NCBI GenBank assembly: GCA_029216955.1
Contig: JANAVB010010791.1
Span: 9,546,221 to 9,610,220 of the forward strand
Origin: Iris pallida
Taxonomy: Eukaryota > Streptophyta > Magnoliopsida > Asparagales > Iridaceae
Direction: 5' to 3'
Length of the DNA stretch: 64,000 nt
The notes below the pieces were generated by a model, which did not search any database, was not told where the DNA came from, and saw nothing but the letters and a program-made list of their open reading frames with translations. This document shows, piece by piece, positions 54,871-64,000 of this stretch (positions are counted from its first letter, which is position 1; every line of letters starts with the position of its first letter). A program made the position numbers and the translations under genes.

Positions 54871-56664
54871 CTGCAATATCACAGAAGCACACCCACCTGG
54901 AGAGATAACCAGGTCCTCAGAGGGACGTAACAAGATACAGGAAGAACATGCCATATGAACTGAATATAAATGCACCATAAAATAAAGATAAAGTAAAAGT
55001 GTCCAAATCATAACATGGCTCAATATCCCATCATCGAAACAGTAGGCTACCCCTACAACCAAACAAGGACAAGGGGTAACTTACTATTCCGCGATGTGAC
55101 ATTTTTTCATGCCATGATTGGAACATGAAATTTGCTAAGGTCTCCTATCCTTTCTAGTAGGCAATTTAGAAGACATATCGATGTATGGACAGGTGAAGGC
55201 TGACTCCCCCAGGACCAGGTAACAACTCACAACACGCACACGTCAGTACCAATACTATCAGCCGGCATAACTCGAGGTTAGCGGCCCACGTGACCCATCA
55301 GTCCACATAGCTCGAGGCTAGTGACCCTCGCGACTCGACTACCGTAGTATGCAGTTACTACGGCCTTTGGTTTTGGGTAGCCCATACATCAAACTGTCTT
55401 CACCCTCCCAAGGTTCAGTAACAAAAGGTAGTCCACTAAGACTAGGTCCACATGCATTTTAAAAGACAAGAAAGAGAAATACTGAAAGTAAACAAGAAAC
55501 TATGAAAAACAAATCATGGATCCAACTGAAAATAGATAATAAATATGCAGTAAATAAATAAAGGTGCATCTAATTATAAACAGTAAATAAAGCAAGGTAT
55601 CTTGCCTGCGGGTGGTGCGAGAAGCAGCAAAATCCAACAATCAGAATCGTCAACACGAAAGTCAAAATCCACAAGAAGCTCCGGATGCTTGAAACAAACA
55701 TCACGAACGAGTTTGGAATAAAAGATATGCCTAGGAAACGCCTGTCCAAAAGTTAAATTCTGGAACAGGGGCAAAATCGTAATTTTGGGTCAAAACGATG
55801 TCCGCCGTTAGACCCGCTTTGCACCGAAATACGTGCCAATATCTACGGTCTCTAAAGTCGTCAAACTATATGTCTACGGATTTGTTTTGATGAGACGAAC
55901 CCAACGGTATGTCAAATTTTGGATTCCGACGGGCTGTGCACAAAATCGCCCGTTGAGTGGGATTGTGGGCCCGCCAAAATAGCGTCCCGATCAACGGTCT
56001 CAGAATTGGACCAAACTTGGCTCACACGACCAAAAAAATATTTTGAGTCCAATGGCGCAAGTTTCATCGCGATATGATAAGTGTGCACAAAGTTGTGACT
56101 TAATTTGAAAAGAGTCGATACGGGGTATCTCGACGGATACGCATTGATTTCGTCGCGCACATGCAATGAAATCGAGTTCCGTTAGTTCCCACACGTCGAC
56201 AACATCCATACGCGCCTTTCGATGCATATAGTGCGCGACCACGTCGTCCGGTTTGTCGGGACAGACGCCGTATCGGAGTGTTTCTCTACTTTTTGAAAAC
56301 AGAATTTACAGTTTTTCGGAAAACTTTAACAACGTGTAACTTTCTACATACTAGATGAAACGTGAGTCCAAAAGGTGCGTTACAATCTCGGTTAGGTTGT
56401 CTTTGACTGTCTTCAATTAGTTTTTACGAAAGTTTAATGGATAGCGAGAAAAGTGGCCGACAAGTTGGCGTTTCAAAACAGTTTTTAATATTTAGAAAAG
56501 TGGGTTTTTCTCCAACTTCGTCTTGATTTTTCGAGCAAGTTAGATGGTCATGTCAAAATCCACCTGGGGGATCTTGACGAGGGTCAAGTCTACTTTCCAG
56601 AACATTTTACGGATCAGAAATCCGAGTTACGAGCAAAACGTTACGTGGTAGGGAAGTAGGGTAC
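54871..56664 (-). other. Predicted intron inside the E LTR leader
   Basis: Minus-strand donor ctcaag|gtaccc (56664) about 170 bases after the TATA box. Acceptor atattgcag|gtgtt ends at 54871 after 'cttctgtgat'. Length is 1.79 kb, in the range of the predicted introns of T1, C and D. The donor is weaker than in C and D. Confidence 0.3.
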
Positions 56665-56831
56665 CTTGAGTGGGAAAACTGCTCCGTGGGTGACGCGGGG
56701 CTGACTTCCGATGCTCCATTCGTCGTGCACACAACTCCGTTGCTGGTGAAACGAACTCGTAGGCGAAGAGGGTATGTTCTGCTAAAATTTTCGTTTTGGG
56801 AGTCTATGATTTTGAGGTCTATGGAAGAAGT

Positions 56832-56842
56832 TATATATATAG
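56832..56842 (-). promoter_or_regulatory. TATA box of element E LTR
   Basis: A tatatatata run with 'gc' upstream and 'acttcttccatag' downstream on the minus strand. It is repeated at 63426-63435 in the second LTR. Confidence 0.55.
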
Positions 56843-57858
56843 CAAGTTTCGTCAAAACCTAGTGCTAATAGGGTTACTAATAGTTACTATTACATGGGTT
56901 CTCGGGTTGGTGGTGCGCTAAGCACGCTGCTAGCAGCTAGCAAGGGAGAGTGGGGGGCCCGCCCACTTTAAGTGGGTGGGTGGATATATATATATATTTT
57001 TCTTTTCTTTTCCTTTTTCTTTTTCTTTCCTTTTTCTTTTCTTATTCTTTTCTTATTCTTTAAATCTTTTACATATATAACTATATATATCCAAAAATCA
57101 TTTAAATACAAATAACACTTTAAATGTCACATATCCAATATTTAATATATTTAAATATATCTACATATATATATAAATTCCATTCATAATAAACCAACTC
57201 AACATAATAATAATAATATTTAAATAGATTGAACATATTTATTTAATCTCCACCAAATATCTTAAGTAATAATAATGAAATAATAAAATCGTCTCAATGG
57301 GTGGACTTATACCGCACTCCCTTATCCGGGTCCAAAATATTTTACTAATATTGTAAAATATTATGTAAATAATAAAATATCAATAATTGCACAAATAATT
57401 AAATAATTAGAAATTGTACATGAAATTCTAAAATAATTTAGAAAATATTTTTACGTACATAAAATATGTCTACATGGCCACATTTGGTCACACTACCTGC
57501 TTACATGGGCTAAAATTTGGTTCGGGCCCAGTTCGAGCTGAATTGGACAAACCGGGTCTTCTAAAATCAATATATAAAATAATATTTAATTAAAATACTT
57601 TAAATAAGTCAATTCATAATTTGGTCTGGTTTTCCTAGTTTGGTCGTTAACATGGCTAGGTTTCCCCCGACATGGCTAGTATACTAGTCAAGACACACTG
57701 CTACATCTTCCGTGCCAAAATTCATGATAGTCTTGTGTTCCAAAATTCAACAATGGCTAAGGTCTTTTCTAATGAAATAAAAATCATAAATTGCATAAAT
57801 TAATTTGAAGTCTAATAAAATACTAAAAAATAATTTTTTTAAAAATAGGGGTTTTACA

Positions 57859-60800
57859 TCCTACCCAACTTATAAGAATTTCGTCCTCGAAATTTAGGAA
57901 AAATAGGGTAGGTAGGGTTGAGGGATAGAAACGAGTTTATCAATACCAACATGCAATTAAATTTTGGAGGAGACGATAAAACGACGTTCAACACCACCAT
58001 GCAATAGAAAATTGTGGAGTTGATATATACAAAAATATATCATGGTTATGGAATTGAATAAGGGTTGCCAGTGAAGGTAGCAAATTTCGATAATCCAAAT
58101 TGGAGAGTAATAAGGGATTGAGTAGATCAAAGAGAATAATTAGACGTTTGGGAGATATGGTTCCTTGAGAGAAAACTGGATACTAATCGTCTTGGTCAAG
58201 GGTTTGATTAAGTGATGATTAGAATCACCTTCGTGTGCTCAAGACTAATTGGAAGGACACGATAATAATTCTAGGGTTGAGAAATGAGGAGTAGTTAAAG
58301 GCGAGGATACAGCCACATGAGTCGGTCGGTGGCTATCTACATTTGTGTATAAATAACTGATAAGGCAACCAAAGATGATACCTTGAGTAGATCTATCAAG
58401 TACAGTGCCTTGTCTTTCCAAAATGAGTAAAAGACAAGAACAACAAAGGTTTCAAAGTCGGTGTTATATATTGAGTACGAATTGCGGGGTTCATAGACGG
58501 CAAAAATAATTCAAAAGAGAATTGCCAAGGCTGTCGCGGACGAGACTCTAAGACAAGTTTACTATGTCTTCATCCACGTAGAATAATATATGATAAGCGA
58601 ACCAAAGTGCAATAGGTTGATCAGACCATCATGCACCGGTTCTGATTTGACAATATGTTAGTGGGTGCACCCAATAAAATATGTCATGATCAAGCTTGGT
58701 AAAGAAATAAGCTTGCAAAAACTGAAGCTACATTAGCAGCATGAGAAGTCAAAATATGAGCAAGGGAAGTTCTGATGAAGAAAATTTTAAATAGTCCAAG
58801 ATCTTTTAAAATCAAGGCTCGTCCGAAGTGTGGGCCTATACAGTTGTCCTAGTGTTTCTTCACTTATGGCCTAGTAGACTAGATAAGGTAGGGTCCTCTG
58901 AATTTATAGTCTAAGTGAACTTACCAATGTGGTTTACAAGAAAAAAGGTTTGTTAGGTGGTGAGGTATTCTACCCAACTTACAAGAGTTAAACTAGTAAT
59001 GGGATGGGACAATGGGTCAAGTAATCAAGATAGCGCACAATTTTAAGCATTTAAAGAATTAAGTAGAACAAAATCACATATCGGCTCGAAAGAATTGAGT
59101 CGAGGTTGATTCCCTATCCGTGGTCGAAACTATATTGGTGTCATGGTAAAGATTATAGATTGGCCATTTTGACCATAAGATTATATCAAGAAATAGAGTA
59201 CAAGGAGACGTGTTTTGGTGGGACATGATATATCTACATGAAGGTGGACTTGTCTAGGTCTTATATATGAAATTTGTTGGAAGAAAAAGCCTAGTGTTGT
59301 GCTCCAAATATCCAAGTCATGGTAAGGGACGCCAAAAGATCTAAAATAGAAAGTGGGAGTTCACGAGGTGATAATTAATGCACAAAAATAAAGAAGATCA
59401 GGTTAAAGCATGAAATAAACTTAATTAAAGAATCCAATAAAAATAATTTAGGAAAATAATTCCGGAGAGAAGATAGTCTCCTAGATGAATACAGTTAAGG
59501 AACCATTAAATCATTATTCAAATTGCAAGTGGGTTAGAAGGTCGCAATTAAAAGATCTAGAATTGAAGGAAGGTCGAGTAAGCCGAGGTGAAAATACAGT
59601 CACATAGCTGGGTAGATGACTAACAACACTTGTGTATATACTACTATCATGATCATGGGTGACATGGCAATTAGTGTGGAATACTCAGTAGGGTTATCTT
59701 GGGGCATACCATTAAAATTTAACTCAAGTTTCCTCTAAAAGTTTCAAAATTAAACTTTCAAAAATAAACCACCAAAATTTGTATTCAATGCAAGTCGTTC
59801 AATTTAATCATGACCAAAATTTAAATAACTTTTATAAATCTCAAAGCAAACTTTATCACGTTACTACTAACCTTTTCCAAAATTAACGTTTAAATTCAAC
59901 TTATTTAACTCAAGAGTTCATAATTTACGAATCCATAAAAATTTTACAATCAATCAAAAATTTAATCACTCTGAAATTTTCAAATAACTCATAATAAGAC
60001 TCTTAGCATATTAAAAGCAATCTCAAAAAATTAAGCTCCATGCTCTCATCAATTTTAACTTCTATTCATGCTAAGTTATTCCAACAAACTCACAACTTTT
60101 AAATGGTAACTTCATTTAATCAATCAAATAACTTTCCATTATATCCTTCGAAATTCTCCCAAAAATTTTAATATTAGCAATCCCTCTTTAATCAAAATTT
60201 TCAAATAATCTTATCATTCAAAAATCCTTTTTTTTTTTTACCAAAAATCTAAATAGATTTGTAATCCTCAATCATAGGACACCATTTTAAATAAAAATTT
60301 CTCAAAAATCTTTTTCATAACTTTCAAATATTTTAAACCAAAATTTGCCATCATTACTTCCACTTAAAATTCAAATTTTAATAAACACGAAAATCGCAAG
60401 TTGTACAACTCAAACTTAAATAATTCCCATGGCCATTTTTTTTAAAAGCTAAGATCATTTTCAAACCAAATTTATAACTGTTCAAAGGTGTATAACTATA
60501 ATACAATAAATCATAAACATCAAAACTCGAAAATCAAATAAATTTATATTTGTTCAAAGATGTATATCTATCACCCAAAACTCATAAATATCACAACTCG
60601 AAAAAAAATAAATTTTATACTTGTGCAAGGATGTATAACTATAACCCAATAAATCATAAATATCAAATCTTGAAAATCAATCAATTTCTTAAACCAAGTA
60701 TTAAAATTCTATAAATCCTCTGGTGTTTACTATTTTAGAAATCTCAAGGTTAAAACTTTCTGTGGTAATATCCTACTTTATAAATTTCTAATCATTAAAT

Positions 60801-61133
60801 CATAAAAAAAAATATTTTTACTCAATTAGAGTCTTGAATGTATTCCAATTGCCAATATAACCATTCTAGCCATATGTGTGACCTATGAGCATATACTAGT
60901 GTAGTCATCTTCCTAGTTGATACTAAGCACGAAAATAAGAATCGACGGTAGAAAGGAATCAAGCAAGGTGTAATTCAAGGAAGTCGAACAAGAGTTCGGA
61001 ATTTGAAGCCAAGGGAAGAGGTCAAGCTGTATGGATGAGATTCCTAGATTCTAATCCTATGTTGCAGGCTCACATCGGTACAATTACGTAACCGAAGTGA
61101 CAAATTCGACCTGTATTGGCCACCACAAAAACA
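57859..61133 (-). other. Element E internal region, non-coding
   Basis: No gag or pol domain is visible. The right end (61034-61133) carries the leader blocks shared with C and D. The part 59700-60830 is A-rich on the plus strand, with 'aaaatttt' words. The left end has 'cgaggacgaaattctt' on the minus strand next to the polypurine side. Confidence 0.7.
60475..60680. repeat. Tandem repeat, about 65-bp unit, three copies
   Basis: Units built on 'gttcaaaggtgtataacta', 'aatcataaatatca' and 'aactcgaaaatcaa' lie in tandem within E's internal region. Confidence 0.65.
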
Positions 61134-64000
61134 TGTAACGCCCCAGTCCCAAAATACGTAGGACTAGAAACATAGACATGCCAGTTGTATTCATACGAAG
61201 CACACTCCAATATATGGAATCCTCGTATGAATACATAAGCTGTAAAATGCAGTAGAACCATAACTAATCTCATCCACAAATGAAAAATAAAAGATATCAT
61301 ATAATCAACTGTAATAAGTCTTTGAACAATACGTTGGACGGAGACAAAGTCCACTACCAACTATCTCAAATAAAAGGTACAAGAAGGAATAGATGGAATA
61401 ACAAGACTAGCCAAGTGCAATCATCTTCGAAGGATGGAGAAGATTATGGCCTCGACTAGAACACCTGCAATATCACAGAAGCACACCCACCTGGAGAGAT
61501 AACCAGGTCCTCAGAGGGACGTAACAAGATACAGGAAGAACATGCCATATGAACTGAATATAAATGCACCATAAAATAAAGATAAAGTAAAAGTGTCCAA
61601 ATCATAACATGGCTCAATATCCCATCATCGAAACAGTAGGCTACCCCTACAACCAAACAAGGACAAGGGGTAACTTACTATTCCGCGATGTGACATTTTT
61701 TCATGCCATGATTGGAACATGAAATTTGCTAAGGTCTCCTATCCTTTCTAGTAGGCAATTTAGAAGACATATCGATGTATAGACAGGTGAAGGCTGACTC
61801 CCCCAGGACCAGGTAACAACTCACAACACGCACACGTCAGTACCAATACTATCAGCCGGCATAACTCGAGGTTAGCGGCCCACGTGACCCATCAGTCCAC
61901 ATAGCTCGAGGCTAGTGACCCTCGCGACTCGACTACCGTAGTATGCAGTTACTACGGCCTTTGGTTTTGGGTAGCCCATACATCAAACTGTCTTCACCCT
62001 CCCAAGGTTCACTAACAAAAGGTAGTCCACTAAGACTAGGTCCACATGCATTTTAAAAAACAAGAAAGAGAAATACTGAAAGTAAACAAGAAACTATGAA
62101 AAACAAATCATGGATCCAACTGAAAATAGATAATAAATATGCAGTAAATAAATAAAGGTGGATCTAATTATAAATAGTAAATAAAGCAAGGTATCTTGCC
62201 TGCGGGTGGTGCGAGAAGCAGCAAAATCCAACAATCAGAATCGTCAACACGAAAGTCAAAATCCACAAGAAGCTCCGGATGCTTGAAACAAACATCACGA
62301 ACGAGTTTGGAATAAAAGATATGCCTAGGAAACGCCTGTCCAAAAGTTAAATTCTGGAACAGGGGCAAAATCGTAATTTTGGGTCAAAACGATGTCCACC
62401 GTTGGACCCGCTTTGCACCGAAATGCGTGCCAATATCTACGGTCTCCAAAGTCGTCAAACTACATGTCTACGGATTTGTTTTGATGAGACGAACCCAACG
62501 GTATATCAAATTTTGGATTCCGACGGGCTGTGCACAAAATCGCCCGTTGAGTGGGATTGTGGGCCCGCCAAAATAGCGTCCCGATCAACGGTCTCAGAAT
62601 CGGACCAAACTTGGCTCACAGGACCAGAAAAATATTTTGAGTCCAATGGCGCAAGTTTCATCGCGATATGATAAGTGTGCACAAAGTTGTGACTTAATTT
62701 GCAAAGAGTCGATACGGGGTATCTCGACGGATACGCATTGATTTCATCGCGCACATGCAATGAAATCGAGTTCCGTTAGTTCCCACACGTCGACAACATC
62801 CATATGCGCCTTTCGATGCGTATAGTGTGCGACCACGTCGCCCGGTTTGTCGGGACAGACGCCGTATCGGAGTGTTTCTCTACTTTTTGAAAACAGAATT
62901 TACAGTTTTTCGGAAAACTTTAACAACGTGTAACTTTCTACATACTAGATGAAACGTGAATCCAAAAGGTGCGTTACAATCTCGGTTAGGTTGTCTTTGA
63001 CTGTCTTCAATTAGTTTTTACAAAAGTTTAATGGATAGCGAGAAAAGTGGCCAACAAGTTGGCGTTTCAAAACAGTTTTTAATATTCAGAAAAGTGGGGT
63101 TTTCTCCAACTTCGTCTTGATTTTTCGAGCAAGTTAGATGGCCATGTCAAAATCCACCTGGGGGAGCTTGAAGAGGGTCAAGTCTACTTTCCATAACATT
63201 TTATGGATCAGAAATCAGAGTTACGAGCAAAAAGTTACGTCGTAGGGAAGTAGGGTACCTTGAGTGGGAAAACTGCTCCGTGGGTGACGCAGGGCTGACT
63301 TCCGATGCTCCGTTCGTCGTGCACACAACTCCGTTGCTGGTGAAACGAACTCGTAGGCGAAGAGGGTATGTTCTGCTAAAATTTTCGTTTTAGGAGTCTA
63401 GGATTTTGAGGTCTATGGAAGAAGTTATATATATAGCAAGTTTCGTCAAAACCTAGTGCTAATAGGGTTACTAATAGTTACTATTACATGGGTTCTCGGG
63501 TTGGTGGTGCGCTAAGCACGCTGCTAGCAGCTAGCAAGGGAGAGTGGGGGGCCCGCCCACTTTAAGTGGGTGGGTGGATATATATATATATTTTTTCTTT
63601 TCTTTTCCTCTTTCTTTTTCTTTTCTTTTTCTTTTCTTATTCTTTTCTTATTCTTTAAATCTTTTACATATATAACTATATATATATCCAAAAATCATTT
63701 AAATACAAATAACACTTTAAATGTCACATATCCAATATTTAATATATTTAAATATATCTACATATGTATATAAATTCCATTCACAATAAACCAACTCAAC
63801 ATAATAATAATAATATTTAAATAGATTGAACATATTTATTTAATCTCCACCAAATATCTTAAGTAATAATAATAAAATAATAAAATCGTCTCAATGGGTG
63901 GACTTATACCGCACTCCCTTATCCGGGTCCAAAATATTTTACTAATATTGTAAAATATTATGTAAATAATAAAATACCAATAATTGCACAAATAATTAAA
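61134..64000 (-). repeat. Element E 5' LTR, cut by window end
   Basis: Matches 54538-57400 with scattered substitutions. TATA box at 63426-63435. On the plus strand it starts TGTAACGCCCC at 61134. Confidence 0.88.

Larger units (their letters stand above)
54538..57858 (-). repeat. Element E 3' LTR
   Basis: 3321 bp. Minus-strand order: AT-rich U3 (57858 to about 57080), pyrimidine-rich tract on the plus strand (57000-57060), a hairpin-forming cccactttaagtggg (56962-56976), TATA box (56832-56842), leader and U5. Short open frames recur in the second LTR only because the LTRs are copies. Confidence 0.88.
54538..64000 (-). mobile_element. Element E: non-coding Del/Tekay-like LTR element, right end outside window
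   Basis: Two near-identical LTRs (54538-57858 and 61134 onward) flank 3275 bp. Orientation is minus. The sequence right of the first LTR reads, on the minus strand, ttataagttgggtagga before TGTAAAACCCC (polypurine side). The sequence left of the second LTR reads tttttgtggtggcc after TTACA (leader side). No coding domain is seen in any frame. The target duplication would be ctagc (54533-54537); its partner lies outside the window. Like D, it looks non-autonomous with very long LTRs. Confidence 0.85.

Noticed and set aside
54862..55062. Open frame conserved at 61456-61656
   Set aside because: Conserved only because the two LTRs of E are copies. Short and without a domain.

Overview
This window looks like nuclear DNA of a flowering plant with a large, repeat-rich genome. 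I find no intact host gene, tRNA, rRNA or CRISPR array. Nearly all 64 kb is a nest of Ty3/gypsy-type LTR retrotransposons, with a few CACTA-like DNA transposon ends. The plant assignment rests on the retroelement lineages (Tat/Ogre-like with a second RNase H; Del/Tekay-like 3' ends), a plant-mobile-domain-like protein, and plant-type TATA boxes, splice sites and microsatellites. The species cannot be read from the sequence.

Layout. Bases 1-5370 hold fragments: an LTR of about 2.5 kb (T1, 172-2663), part of a Tat-like LTR (to about 4250), a minus-strand LTR piece (to 4874) and a relic of a retroelement ORF1 (4930-5370). From 5371 to 52904 lies element C (+), a gag-only element that has been split repeatedly. 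Element D (6478-18960, +, non-coding, LTRs near 4 kb) sits in C's 5' LTR. Element A (21126-38590, -) sits at the end of that LTR and has a perfect 5-bp target duplication (acata). Element B (39500-51020, -) sits inside C's gag gene and has a perfect duplication (actac). C's 3' LTR is cut at 52905 by a further LTR (F). F carries a CACTA-like end (G, 53780), followed by another LTR start (H, 54218). H is interrupted by element E (54538 to beyond the window, -, non-coding).

Elements A and B are relatives of the Tat/Ogre lineage. In transcription order on the minus strand they carry an LTR, a primer-binding site matching the 3' end of tRNA-Arg, an ORF1, gag, protease, reverse transcriptase, RNase H, a second archaeal-type RNase H and integrase. 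A also keeps, between pol and its 3' LTR, a multi-exon gene on the opposite strand. It encodes a plant-mobile-domain-like protein with a coiled-coil C-terminus and has its own TATA box, introns and poly(A) signal. B lost this gene in a deletion running from its LTR to the repeats after pol. Both copies are dead: A lacks the RT active-site block and the integrase core, B has YVAD in place of YVDD, and both carry many nonsense changes.

The signals most worth following are: (1) a CCGCAT motif repeated dozens of times in A/B LTRs, upstream of and inside intron 1 of the antisense gene, and as inverted pairs within ORF1; (2) the antisense gene itself; (3) a predicted intron of 1.4-1.8 kb inside the LTR leader of four Del/Tekay-like LTRs (T1, C, D, E), with matching donor, branch-point-like and acceptor signals; (4) a conserved leader just after the LTR of C, D and E; (5) a frame change between protease and RT shared by A and B, at a place where Ogre elements are known to carry an intron.
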